NCBI GenBank assembly: GCA_000827495.1
Contig: KN817597.1
Location: 1 to 49,617, forward strand
DNA length: 49,617 nucleotides
Direction of reading: 5' to 3'
Origin: Hypholoma sublateritium FD-334 SS-4
Lineage: Eukaryota; Basidiomycota; Agaricomycetes; Agaricales; Strophariaceae
Part shown: positions 25,569 through 38,973 of the stretch, in pieces
How positions within the stretch are numbered: position 1 is the stretch's first letter
How the letters are laid out: every line of letters starts with the position of its first letter
Notes under the pieces: model-generated
The model's database searches: none
The model's input: only the letters and a program-made list of their open reading frames with translations
Told to the model about the DNA's origin: nothing
Made by a program: the position numbers and the translations under genes

Positions 25569-25837
25569 CGTGGAAGACGTGGTGGAAGGTGGATTAGTGG
25601 GGTGTGATGTAGAAAGGCGATGGCCCGATGGAGGCAGCAGAGGAAAAGGAGCAAGGGACGGTCACACCAATTTCATTTTTTTCACCACGCCTTTTCCACT
25701 CAACCATCAACAAACCACAAAATGGCAGATCGCGTGCGCAATGTCCTTTCTTCGGCCCCGTCTCTTCGTATGAACTCATGTAACAGGGTCGTGGTGCAGC
25801 TCGAGGGGGGCGCGGGGGCTCCAACATAAAAAGGCCT
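25569..25837. promoter_or_regulatory. Shared divergent promoter, importin beta / LSM7
   Basis: Only 269 bp separate the two start codons, which point away from each other. Core promoters of both genes must lie here or overlap the first exons. No TATA box is evident; the sequence alternates between a purine-rich part near 25620-25660 and a pyrimidine-rich part near 25670-25710. Confidence 0.65.
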
Positions 25838-26261
25838 ATGGGCGGGCCCCAGGCAGCTCAGAATGCCGACAAACCTCGTCGCGAGGCTATTCTCGACCTC
25901 TCAAAATATGTCGATGAGCGAATTCGCGTCAAATTCACTGGAGGCCGCGAAGGTGAGCGCAGTCATCTCTTCCTTAGCCATACACATGCTGAAATACAAC
26001 AATAGTGACAGGAATCTTGAAGGGATATGACCAGCTTCTCAACCTTGTCCTCGACGACGTTACGGAAGAATTGCAGCGTGCGTAGAATCGGCCAACCCCT
26101 TCTGCGCGCGCTAACCTACTCGATAATCTCACAAAACAGTCCCCCACCCGCACATACGCTCGCTAGGCCTCACCGTCCTGCGCGGGCCCACGATTACCGT
26201 CCTCAACCCAGTAGACGGATCAGAGGAGATCGCCAACCCTTTCGCCGCAGCAGAGCAGTGA
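25838..26261 (+). CDS. LSM7: U6 snRNA-associated Sm-like protein LSm7 (102 aa)
   Basis: LSm7 is a subunit of the Lsm2-8 ring that binds the U6 snRNA 3' end in the spliceosome and of the Lsm1-7 ring in cytoplasmic mRNA decay. Three exons (25838-25952, 26006-26077, 26140-26261) give 102 residues. Sm motif 1 reads 'RIRVKFTGGREVTGILKGYD', followed by 'LLNLVLDDVTEEL'. Sm motif 2 reads 'GLTVLRGPTITVLNP'. The acidic/Ala-rich end 'IANPFAAAEQ' resembles other fungal LSm7 proteins. The annotated stop lies in TGA at 26259-26261. A GTGAGT overlaps it, so a rare extended splice form cannot be excluded. Confidence 0.95.
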
Positions 26262-27936
26262 GTGGCGCCTGCGCACCTTGCATTGACCCACGACACGCAG
26301 CGGCCCCGGCAATTCGTACGGGAATGGACAAGCCGCCCCTTTCACCCCCCATTTGAAATTCGCCGCATTTCACCCAGCTCTTATTATCGACTACCTCTTG
26401 TCTTTTCCGTCGATTCCTTGTTCCTTTGTATATATTCCTTGTAAAAACCGCCCGGCCTCAAGGAACCGGCCGATCGAACGACCTGCTGGTGCATGCATGC
26501 GCGATGAGGTACTCGGCTACGTGTTATCACCATTCAGCGTACAAATAAAGCTCTTTTGTCTATTGTCCGCGAGTGTTACACCTTATATTACACGTCAACG
26601 CCCTGCTATCACGGCCACCTCAGGTTTTCAGCCGACCCCGTTTTTATTCGCGGTGTTCAAATATTTCCTCGTGTACAATTTAGTGGCATCTGCGTGCTCT
26701 GATTTAAATTATGGAGAGCGCTTCAATTTGATCAGATAGCCTGGTCCTGGATCAGTTGATAAGTCTGGACAGAAATAGCGCCCGCAATCTGCTAAGTTGC
26801 CCTATAAAAAGCTGGAACCCACGGACTTGAAAGAGCCCCTGCGGGCTAGCACTGATATCGAGGCTACCCTTTCGCACAGATCGTTACAGGCAGGTGGGGT
26901 CGGGCACTCCGGAGAGTGGCGCCTGATGCCAGTGTGCTAAATGCAAGGCAGGTGTCATACTGTGGCACGAATACTGCGGTGCTCAAACAATGGCCGGGGG
27001 CGAAACACAAAAACGATAGATATCATACATCATGGATATCAGCTACTTACTGTACGTACCGACCGTTACGACTCGAAGCACGCCCCCGTTGAAGAAAGTC
27101 TAGAGGTATAAGTATTTCCGTCGCAAGAGCAGCCGCCGCCTCGACTCCCCAACAGAATTCTCTATCAGCAAAAGCAAATGGCGAATACAGGAGCCAACGC
27201 CAAATAACACTGTCCTGTCAGGGTCATGGTACGTACACGGGTACGGAGACTGCGCTGATCCAAGATGGCGACCAAAAGAAGGGGGTATAGTTTCCGTCGT
27301 AGAAGCCGCGTGCAGCGCATTCCGCAAATTCCAAGGTGTATGTATCATAATTAGAAGTACAGGACGGCCCGCTGGTGGATGGTGGTGCGTGTGTGTGGTA
27401 TATGTATATGTTGTGATTGACGGTTTGGTTATCGATTAGGACGTTATCGGGGATACCGGGAGTGCGTCGACAGGAGGGAGACGTAGATATGTGTGGAATC
27501 ATGTACGACAAGATTCGACAATCAAAGCCACATTAAATGAGACGTGTCAAAGAGGGGGTCGTCACCAAGTGGCCCGACACGAAGATGTTGATCATGATAC
27601 AAGTTACAAGCGCGGCCAGTCCTTTGAACACCGCGCCGCCAAGTGCGCACCAATGCGATGGTAAGCGCAGTCGTGAGAGAGATTGAGAAAGACCAGTTGC
27701 GCATGGACAGGCGAAACACAGTCGATGGGACTCCCGAAATAGGTATACAGGGCGCATATAGCAGCGCCAAATCGCAGTAGCCGCATCAGCGCACAGCCTC
27801 GCGCGGCGCCTAAGTTGCACAAATTCAATTTTCGGAGTGTCGTTGTCATTCATTTTCGGCCAATTTCGAGCGGCGGTACGGGGGAGCGGCCCCTAGACGC
27901 CTGCTCCCTCCCGCTTTGCATATATATAGGTGCTCG
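26262..27936. other. Gene-free convergent intergenic region
   Basis: About 1.7 kb lie between LSM7 (+) and the Cid1-like gene (-). Only short non-coding-looking open frames occur. I see no RNA gene, no transposon ends and no long repeat. It should hold the 3' UTRs of both flanking genes; an AATAAA-like AAATAAAG lies near 26543. Confidence 0.5.
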
Positions 27937-30900
27937 TCAACAGCTCTCCACGCCCTTCTGCACCTCCTGGCCCTGTTCGATCTGGACGACAAAGGTGCTG
28001 TTGGGACTCGAAGAGACATTGGCGTCGGCGATCGTCAGCTGGGAAAAAGAGGGCTCAAACGTCGTAGCATCTTCTTTATGTTTAATCGGCACCGCTGTAC
28101 GAGGCGGAGGTGGCGACGGCGGCGATGGGGATGGGGAGCGCGACACCGAGGTGGAGTACCCTGCCGACGAATGCGTCGGAGAGCTGCCCGTCGAATCTCC
28201 TGCGTAGGGCTGTGGAGAGAGTGTCCTCTCGTCCTGTCCCTGAGCCGCTTTGAGCGTTTCAGTCGGTATTGAGGGTACATGGGGATGCGGAGCATGTGCA
28301 GGCTTTTGCCCTAGAGGATTTCTCTGCGTCGGGCACAGCTCCGGGTATGGGATCTGAGTATCATGGACAGAAGACAGTGGTGAGGGTGGGGGGGCCACAA
28401 ACTTGGATACAGTAGGCGGCGGGGTCAGCGCCGTGATGGTTGAATTCGAAAGCGAGTGTGAGTGATGCAGCTTGTTGTAAGTAGCAGGTGTCGGCGTATC
28501 TGGACCTCCTGAGCCGCAATCCGCGCTGCTGAGACCGGCAGCAGCGCGCGGGTTCATCGACGTCAGCGATGGGGGCTGATTCGGTGGGAGGATATCCTGC
28601 GGAATCTGCCCCGCAAAGCCGGAATGAGAGGGGTAATGCGACAAGAAAGATAAATGCGTTCCGTGGATGGGGTATAATGCGGTCGGCCGCGGAGATCGTG
28701 TAGTAGTCGTTTGATAAAATACATTGGTAGGTTCGAGTTTGGGATTCATGGGTGATTCCGGAGATGGGGGAAGCGGGGTGATGACAGCTATAGGTGCATT
28801 GGAGGACAGGGAAGGGCCCAGAGACCGAGGCGGGCCAGATATTGACCGCCTGTTCTCCGACCGGGATGTTGACGGGATGAACTCAGGAGGAGAACGGAAG
28901 GCCGTCGGTGGCGATGGATCGACTTTCTCAGAAGATCGTCCGAATCTACCGCGTGCGGTCGAAGGCGATCGGGAAGATGCAGTAGCCGCCAATGGGTGCA
29001 AGGATGCTGGAGGTCGCACTGTTTCATGTGTATGCCACGACGGACGACGTGATAACCCAGTGTTGTGAGCAGGAGCCTCAGTGTATGACCGCACGGACCG
29101 TAAATCGTCCTCCGCAACGTCAGAGCCTTCGTCGGTTAGGATCTCGCTGTTGCTCTCAGAAGAGTTATAGGAGACCACCGATTCCCTTGCATCCGTCGAT
29201 GCCGTTGCAAGCTGCAGGCCTTTTCCCAGTTGACTCTCGAATAGAGAATGGTCCGCTGAAGGTGCTTCCGGAGGGGGTGGACTAGTCCATTTCCCACGCT
29301 TAGGCGCCATATGTTCGGGAGGAGGCCGAAGCGTCACAGGCTGGATAACCTGGCGAGGACCTGGTTCGAAGAACTGTGCAGGTGGAGAGAAGCGCTCTGC
29401 CACTTTTGTCCGTAAGGTTTGACTGCCAACAGTATACGGCGTCTGTGGCGGTAAGGTAGCTGGCCTGGAGCCGTAAGGAGGTGCGACGACCAGTTCTTCG
29501 TCCTTTCTTTCTTCGCAAAGGTCAGCCAGCGCCACGATGGCACGCTCTGGTCGGTTTTGAAGGATTCGTGCAGCGCGCATAAATTCGCCGCGGATCTAAT
29601 ATCCTAGATTGATAGGGGACACAGAATGTAAAGGCAATTGAACGTACGGTGTACAGACCATCTTTCGTTACGCAGCGTGCAACGTTATAGTCAACTTCGA
29701 AAGGGTCCTGTAATATGTAGATAATGATCAGAAATTACATATAAACACCCAGAAGTCCAACGGTACTGACCTCTATGCACAGTCTATTTCGTTCCCGAGC
29801 ATCGTGATAGCGGGAACCGGATAACTGTCAAGAGATGAGAAATGATAGCATATATACAAACCAACAAAGCATACCTCATTTTGCCAGCCTTTGGAGTCCT
29901 TTTTGAGAAGCCCCGCGCGAATTGAGGCAACTCCGGTATTGTATAGAAAATCGCGGGAATAGTATCGGAAAAAGTCTATTAATCTGTGTTGAACACGGAA
30001 TCAATAAGTACTCGCGGTGATGAGAAATAGCCGACGCAAGAAAACATACAATTCAGCTACAGTGTCAACATTTTCAGAATGCCATCGTTGGCGCAATAGA
30101 TCGATGTCATCGAAGAACCTGCCAATGATGTCAGCGATATGAAGTTTAGTCGGTGAAGGACCATACCATATATTATGTCCATTCAGATGTGTATCCTCCT
30201 GAGATGATATTAGTGGGCAGCATAAATTTCCGCGACCCATAAAGCCATACCTTGGATATCGGACGTAGAGGAGGCATTTGTTGTAGATTAGGGAGAACCG
30301 GAGGATTTTTGACGTGAACAAGAAAATAAATTACAAGGAGAACATAACCATAAGATGAAAGAGTGCCCTTGTAGGGTGAGTTGATTTTTCTACGCACATA
30401 ATATTAGAAAAATAAGCTAGGGATATATCAAGTCTTTCGCACCTTCTTTTGCTCCAGACTTTGACTTGCGAGAGCGCGACCAACGTGGGATTAGTTGACA
30501 GTGATCTGCAAATAACAGTCCAACTCACGGAAGAGGACCATCGTCCGTACTCGAGTAGGATCAATCATTGCATAACACATGAGAAGACGTGTATTTTCCA
30601 GGGCCAATCGGTTTTCAAAGCCAATATCGCAAGCAATCCCTAACGGGAGGCCTGGAGATGGATCCAGAGATAACTTGACGATTGGTATGCGGGCGTGAGG
30701 TAGTGGCTTGACGTGGAACTTTGTTTCTGAAATGTATGGATCATGTGTGAGGTGAATGATAGGAGGAAGACAATTGTAGCTGACCTCGTTCCAGCAAGTC
30801 GCCTAGCATAGTTACAAGATCGGTAGCCGAAAGGCGCTCTTCCGAGTCGATGAGGCAACACAAGTCCATGTCTGGAAAGGTGCATCGTGTACTAAGTAGG

Positions 30901-31223
30901 ATAATCAAAGAAAACGCCACAGATCTCTCACCAGAATTGCGAAGACTGAAGCCGTTCGCAGTACTTCCGAAAGACAGTAGGCGGCTGTCAGGCTCTATTG
31001 TCCGTATGAGGCGTTCCAGCAACTTCCTGACGTCTTCCTTGACGGCCATTTCCTCCTGGGTTGGTAGAAGCTGGATGACAAAATCGAAGAGACATTGCGA
31101 GAGGTCTGCAACGAATCTCTGCTTGGATGCCTGGCGGCGTTGCATAGGAGGGGTGACAGCGGTGTGAACGTCGCGATACTGTTGATGTATAGCCTGTGGG
31201 CTGAGGGTTTGGGTGAAAGCCAT
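27937..31223 (-). CDS. Cid1-type terminal nucleotidyltransferase (poly(A)/poly(U) polymerase)
   Basis: Minus-strand exons begin 31223-30932, 30871-30785, 30726-30529, 30464-30443, 30389-30251, 30198-30167 and 30118-30050, with at least three more exons through 29594 and a long last exon to 27937. ATG 31223 is the first ATG in frame. The nucleotidyltransferase core is clear: 'FGSTANGFSLRNSDMDLCCL' with the G-S motif and the DxD pair, and a third catalytic Asp in 'GIACDIGFENRLALENT'. Next come 'MIDPTRVRTMVLFLKVW', 'INSPYKGTLSSYGYVLLVIY' and the PAP-associated block 'EDPFEVDYNVARCV'. This is the Cid1 family, which adds non-templated U or A to RNA 3' ends; which nucleotide is used cannot be read here. 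The last ~540 residues are Ser/Pro-rich and look disordered, with no recognised domain. Confidence 0.9.
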
Positions 31224-33789
31224 GGACGTTAGGTAGGTCGAGGATGTTCCAGCCACCACAAGGTCGAGGTAAGTGCTAAACGGCTGTGGGCTGATGATTG
31301 TGCACCAGGTCCAATTGAATCAACCTGTCAGGAAAGATAGATGGGCCCGTTCTAGCAATGACCGCCAAATCGGCCCTCGGCTCACCCTCGGCACGGCCCC
31401 TTATTCTTGTCTTCCACACTCACACTGGCCATTCCCTTCATCCCGTTCAGTATATTATTCTTATTGTAAGGACTTGCGCCCTTGAAAGAGGCCACAAACA
31501 ATCCAGAAAAGGTATCGTCTATCGCATGAAACGAGCAGTGGCTCCATCAAATCGGGTCAAAGGCCCGCAAGGACAGGGCTATAAGGTTCGATATATCTTG
31601 CTAGTTTCGCACCAAAACAAGTTTTACCACACACGGAGTGACGTCCAACGCCGGATACACATCGGTGCGATTTCCATGGGGCTCTACCGAGTCAATGTGG
31701 AAACACAATAGCGGGAACACTACGGGACCGTTCGATGATTTGATGGTACCTCCGCAATGTCCTGCTGGATGGATGGGCCCGCAGCTTGGTGTGTGAGCGG
31801 GTGGGTACCCGGTGATGGGAATCTTCCTATGGCAGTGACTATGACTGCTTGAGAAGCAAGCTTTCAGGCTAGCCTTGTGAGCGATATCTTTGGCACATGC
31901 TGTAGGAAAATAGTAAGAGATATGTTTAGTTTAGACAAAGTTTAGATGTAATCGGATAATTACCGACGACCGTGATGGGATATGAGAAACAAACTGCATA
32001 ATTCGGAACATGGGCACGCTGCCTCATGCTCGCAAACACATGTTGTGTTACTTACATTGCCTTTTAGCGAGGCCCATGGCAAGAAATACGCTCTAGCGAC
32101 CAAAGAAGGGCGCGCCCATTCATGCACCTGCTCAGATGAACATGTGGTTCATTTAAGAATATGCAGCAGTGTCATTACGGTGGCCATTCGGCGACGCTGA
32201 CACTGCTGACAGACTACAACCAGCGAGTCATATGATGGCAATGGCGGACAGCAGAAACAGAAGATATAGTACAGAGCGCCGAAGAACCTGCTGTCTGAGC
32301 TTGTCTGAGCTAAAAGTACTAGCGATATGTTAGGAAACGCACATGTCGGAAATATGTGAGAAAGTGAGAGCGAGAGCAACAGGGAGTTGAGAGGAGGAGG
32401 CGGCTGGAGTTCGGCAAGATGCAAGCGGACTCCGCGGGGATTCAAAATTAAACCGACGGCGAATTGCTCTCTATCGCAACTCTATGGCAGTTAACAGTAC
32501 CCACTGTTAGTTTGAAAGTGCCCTGGGCTTCAATCTCTTCTATAATATCACCACTATCACCGCCGCTATACATATGATCGCTTGCAAGATAACCAAGATA
32601 TGCAATGAACTCTCTTCAATGAAATGACGCGCTCAAAATACTCTCCTCACATTAGATGGCTCTACTGCCACCAAACTATCGGAAACATTTCATCCGCTTG
32701 ACATTACTCGACCATCCCAAAGCTCGCTTCATATTCTCCGGATCACTAATAACTATCTATAACTCCTGATTATATTAGGAAATATTGCCTCCGCCGGGAT
32801 GTTCAGGTATACTTGCAAAGTTACATCCTCCGCCCAGACTGCCATGGCCAGGGGACCAGGGGTTGAAACGTTGACCTTTTAATCAGAAAAAATTTTCAAA
32901 TTTCAGGAAGTATGCTGGTACTCGTATGTACTAGCAGGCTGCTATCATGATTCATGAATGCAAATGTTAAGCATTGAACTCTATTCCGACTTGCAACTCG
33001 ACTGTTGAATGGTATGTAAAGTCATAGACAAGATGATTTTCTTTGCATTGTGCTCTCACGAAAGCACGAGTTCTACAGATATCTTTCCAATGGACCTTGA
33101 ATTCGCGGGAAATCAGCCTACAAACAATTTTTTTCTTCAGCAGCAACGGGTGCCAGTGTCGTTTCGTTTTGGCGCCTACCGTTGATGGGTGCAACGGCAT
33201 CCCGGCATCTCCCTAACACGCACAAGCAACCAGGTCGGTATGCACGATGCGCCATTGGCCACTGCAACGAAATGCTTCTTGAAAGCTTGACGGTTCACAT
33301 CAGTTTGTCGCTGCGTTAACTATTAGCCCGCTTGACCTCCTTTCTAATACAGGAGGTTAGAAAACATATCTGATATTCTGTTCTACCGTCTCTTTCCGTC
33401 TCTCGAAATCAAGCAGTCAAAGCGTGGCGGGCATTAAGACATTTTAAGGTTGCTCGGAATACTACAAATGCCACTACTGCTTCGAGGTAGTAAGCCGATC
33501 AAGAAGCGACGATGCTTGCTGCACCGAATCTCACATCCACTTAGTCACTTGACTTGTTGCGATGCACGGTCGACGTTATACATAAGGCGGCGGCCATTGA
33601 CATGATGGGTCTGCATCGCTGTCACCTCCTCTGGGCGCTCCGAGTCGTGAAAGTTTGAACCGCCACTGTCTTTTCTCTCTCAAGTTTGTGTTCTGTGCCG
33701 ACACGGTCCACAAAATCATATTCCCAGGAACACCCACTACAAACTCTTCACTTCCGATCGCATTACAAGGCACCGAGTTTCAGGACGCG
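31224..33789. other. Long gene-free region
   Basis: About 2.6 kb between the divergently oriented Cid1-like gene and the small membrane-protein gene. Open frames here begin on non-ATG codons or lack any conserved look. I found no tRNA, no terminal inverted repeats and no tandem repeat. The part next to 31223 should hold the Cid1-like promoter. Confidence 0.45.
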
Positions 33790-34598
33790 ATGGAATTTTT
33801 CGGGCAATCCGTTCTGTGCGTCAATTTGTTGTTGCTCTCCTTGATCATGGCTGACCAGCTCCTGTTTGCCTCCGCTAATAGATGGGGTACGTTACTTCTA
33901 CAATGTGGATATTGAAATTCAACTCATGCCTTATATCTTCTCTCCAGCGACGATGGCGCTCATCAATCTTGCGTGCGTAAACTTTCACCTAGTCGGACGA
34001 ATGTATCTATACCTTTACCCGCTTTTCGTGCCATAGTACTCTCTTTCCGGATGTTATAATGGCAACTCGATAAAACTGACCTAATTATTATCCACTTAGT
34101 GCGTCGATCATAATCTATCAAACCACCAAGCTAGAAAACACTCAGAAGCGCGAATTCGAGTACGAACTCTCCACCCAGCGGCTCGCTAAATCCGCTATCT
34201 CCCTCCCGCGATCGTTCACACACCTCAGCATCTTCACTGGCGTCCTCAACATCGGCAGCGCACTCATACACTTCCAGCGGATATACCTGCTTCAAATCCC
34301 GCAGATACCCTGGCAGGCGATCTTCTCGCATGCCACGGATGCTAGTGGGAACGAGCAGGCGATGAACCTGTTCGACGCAGAGCTGATCGTCGCAGCGAAC
34401 GACTGGAACAGCTTCTTCCTGTGCTTCGTCTTCCTCTTTGCGGGGCTCTGGAATTTTGCCACTGCGCGACAGCTCCGGTTGCGCGAGCGGTGGGTGAAGA
34501 CGGTGCTCCTTCCTGCGCCAGCACCCAGGCCCAATTGGTTCGAAGTCGGGGTGGGAGAGGGCAAGGATGTTCCGGGCCGGGTGACAGGCGGAAAGTAG
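33790..34598 (+). CDS. Small membrane protein of unknown function (206 aa)
   Basis: Exons 33790-33886, 33948-33972 and 34100-34598 close in frame at 206 residues. ATG 33790 is the first ATG; the upstream extension of the frame opens only on TTG. Three hydrophobic stretches could span a membrane: residues ~5-28 ('LCVNLLLLSLIMADQLLF'), a middle one ('LSIFTGVLNIGSALIHF') and one near residue 150 ('SFFLCFVFLFAGLWNFATA'). A charged segment 'KLEKTQKREFEYEL'-like (read KLENTQKREFEYEL) lies between the first and second. The tail is basic then Gly-rich. I do not recognise the family. The second exon is only 25 nt long. Confidence 0.7.
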
Positions 34599-34608
34599 AA
34601 TTCGAAAG

Positions 34609-34640
34609 GAGCCCCGAGGATAGGTACCTCCTCGGGGCTC
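34609..34640. terminator. Perfect 12-bp stem hairpin followed by TTT, 10 bp after a stop codon
   Basis: GAGCCCCGAGGA (34609-34620) pairs perfectly with 34629-34640 around an 8-nt loop, followed by TTTA. It lies 10 bp downstream of the small membrane-protein gene and would be in its 3' UTR. The shape resembles a bacterial intrinsic terminator. In a fungal nucleus a role in mRNA stability or 3'-end formation is only a guess. Confidence 0.6.
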
Positions 34641-36485
34641 TTTACGCATAGTGGTGCAGTGGACGAAGATATTCGAATTGTTGGATCAAACACGGAACTG
34701 CCCTTCACAAAATTGGAGGCCACATTCGCAGTTATTTTGTAGCATGTATGTAAAGTTCAATTATATTGGCGCCGGTGTTATGAATGACACGGCTGCCTTG
34801 TACTAGCATCCTCCGGCAGAAAATGTTTCCGCTTGACATATAATTCTATAGATTCCCCGCCTTGAAAAGTTCTCATATCCGGCGTGCGGTACAGCCGTAT
34901 CTCCCACTGCAGTTGCGTTTTATCATAGTCTGGCGCCTCCCGTTCTTTTCCGGCACGACGGGACGCCGCATATCTGGCCAGCGGGCTTTCTGCTAAGCTG
35001 TCGGCATTGTGGTGAATTGAACCGCTCCAAATGCACCGAACCCCGCCATACATGACTGTCAGAATCCTACCTCTAGCCCAATGAACCAGATAAACAAGCC
35101 GACGCTAATTTTGTCGCTTAGTGTTTGTCCGCTCCCCGACGCAGCATTGATCCGTCACTTGATTCTAGCATGCCATAAGCGCCCATGCCGCTGCTTTCCG
35201 CCTCCTAGTATCGGCGCGTCAAAAAAGAAACTTCCGCGAGAACCAGACGCAATGCGGATTATTTCTCGGGTGTCTGCACCGATCCTTATTCTGCGGCAAT
35301 GGGTTGTCGTCAACCTTGTCAGTCTAGGCTTCAGTCGGATTCTCGTCTTCCCGTATTGTGCAGATTTGGTAAGACGGTTCTACGTCTTTTAATTCACGCG
35401 CGTATACTCACGCTGCCTAGGTCATATATAAAGCGTTGTACTTACTAGCCCATCTTTGGCTCTATCGTTCGGCTCGGCGACCATTTTCCCAAAATATTTC
35501 CTGGTACGACAACGACTGGGGATGCCTTAATAGTGGTTACGGCCATACCTGACACCAGACGCCAAAGCAAGAGTCAGATAAATATAATCAATTTCTCGTC
35601 GACTTGCTCTGGTCATCTTTTACATCCTAGTACGGTGGCAGGGCATACGTACTATGGTTGAGGGTAAATCATGCCGGTAGAGTATCACACGGAAAGTGCC
35701 AGTACTACCTAGTACAAACCTAGTACGTGATTCTGTGAAATGACCAATACAATTGGATGCCGCGATTGTACTGCGATAACAATGCAGTTACCGAATATAC
35801 TCGAGGCGCAAGGCCAGAAGCCATCTTTCTCTTCATGATCGATGTAATATTTCACTATTCGACCGCTACGGTACACTTTGGCGAGAAGTGTCTAGAACAA
35901 GGGTTGCAATTGCAGCGACCTAAAACTGTGCAAACATCGCGTAGATTCGACGCGAATGTACAGCCCGGACTGTACGATCTATTTTTGGAGCTGCTCAGGC
36001 CTGCTCCTTCGGAGTCCTTGGAAGCGCCTGCCAAATGTTCTAGGCCCATTCCGCGTCCCTGGCGCCGCACGTTGGAGGTTGTTGGAGGGCGCAATCACTG
36101 ATGTCGTCATGGATTCTTACATTGGATATTGGGGGGAAAGTGCGCCCCAAACTTTCCCCCTAGCTTACGCCTTTCCTTCATTACAGGATGTTAGAGACTA
36201 GCCAACGTTCCACTCCTTACCAGTACCGATTATAAACAGCCTTCTAACTGCTCACAAAGCTGGGGGATATGACTCAAGATTACAGAGGCCTGTATTTTTG
36301 TCAGCGATGGATTTGTATACGCATCTCGAATGCAACGAGATGCAGCGCGCCTGGGCCCAGAGCGAGCGGCCGAGTGAAATGTGTTTCCTTTTGCGGCCGG
36401 TGAGCCGCATTTATCCACCAAACCAGTTCGATGCTGTCATTTGTCAGGCAATATGCAGCGCGACCCAACTCGGCGCCGCGCGCTG
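34641..36485. other. Gene-free region upstream of gpd
   Basis: About 1.8 kb with no convincing gene. An open frame at 35757-36101 has no recognisable features. A 10-bp inverted repeat, GGGGGAAAGT at 36132-36141 with its complement at 36151-36160, is the only notable structure. Confidence 0.45.
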
Positions 36486-36543
36486 TGATTGGCCAACAGC
36501 GCCTCTCCATCGATAGATAATCGTTCCGGCGGATCTATATAAG
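36486..36543 (+). promoter_or_regulatory. gpd core promoter (inverted CCAAT and TATA box)
   Basis: TGATTGG at 36486-36492 contains an inverted CCAAT box, and TATATAA lies at 36537-36543, 78 bp before the ATG. A CT-rich leader with CACACTTTCAG precedes the start codon. This arrangement fits a strong fungal glycolytic promoter. Confidence 0.75.
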
Positions 36544-36620
36544 TGGGCCGCATCGGACTTTCGCTCTTCACGCATTTTTTGCATCCTCCCCAACCACCAC
36601 ATCCCCAACACACTTTCAGA

Positions 36621-38079
<1,459 letters not shown>

Positions 38080-38973
38080 ATGCATATCTGACTTGTGCGA
38101 TGCCCTTTTGCCTTGCTTGTCGCTCTGCGTAAAAATAAAGAAATATGTGTATATTGTGAGTTTATAGGTGTAATTTTTTTTATAGAGAACTATCTTGTAC
38201 AATACGCATATGTTCTGGACTTTATACATGTGTTGACCCACCCCCACTCTTGACAGTACTATTCAGTATGCAAAAATAGGTTCCAAGGATTCCGTGGTCT
38301 TCAGCGCGGTTAGTTGTATACGCGGTCGTATTTACAGCATTTTCCCATATTTTTACTACTCTGTAAGCGCAGTCATGACATTTGAATTTGAACGCTTGGT
38401 GGTCTTATGCGAGCTTCTCCGCCGCAAGTACCGCCGCAGTTTCACGATAACGCGACCTGCGACGGTCTGCCTAGGCGGTTCGTCCGCATATGCGTGCGGG
38501 TGGCGCGCGTGAATAGGCAGCGGCCGCGCTACTTTACTATCAGTGAGCACGTTCGTACGTTATCTGCACTGCACTTCGTCGGACATGCGAGGTGATCGTT
38601 CGCTTAGCTCATGCTGCTCACGACGATAGCACTTCCCGTTTTTCCGGCGACTCAGTTGGTTGATGCTGGACTGTGGGGATCAGATATACAGAGTCAAAAC
38701 GGTTCCGAGTCGTCGGATGACATATCCTTCGAGATTCTTGGGGATGCCGGTGTCGTGACTTGTTGCTCCCCCGCTGCCATTCATGACTCGGACTCGGATG
38801 CACGAATGCGAAGATCAGCGGTTAATTAGCGCCCTAGGCCCGACCGGTTCGAACCTATAGCACACAAACTCGGAGCACACAAGGAGCACAATTTTTCCAA
38901 TATTTGTAATTGATATCAATTTGGGTATAGAAACGAAAAGAAATTGCAAAAAACTATCCCCCACTTCCCCTTC
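38080..38973. other. Convergent intergenic region gpd / solute-binding paralogue 1
   Basis: AATAAA at 38134-38139, 55 bp after the gpd stop, is a good polyadenylation signal. The rest (about 0.8 kb) contains no recognisable gene. Confidence 0.6.

Noticed and set aside
31224..31259. 12-residue N-terminal extension of the Cid1-like protein
   Set aside because: It opens on GTG; the first ATG of the frame is at 31223.
33655..33789. N-terminal extension of the small membrane protein
   Set aside because: The frame upstream of 33790 opens on TTG only; the first ATG is 33790.
35757..36101. 114-codon open frame upstream of gpd
   Set aside because: No recognisable motif, no splice continuation, and no typical start context; probably chance.
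38842..38860. GGTTCGAACC, resembling a tRNA B box
   Set aside because: No A box at the right distance and no acceptor stem; it is just a palindrome.
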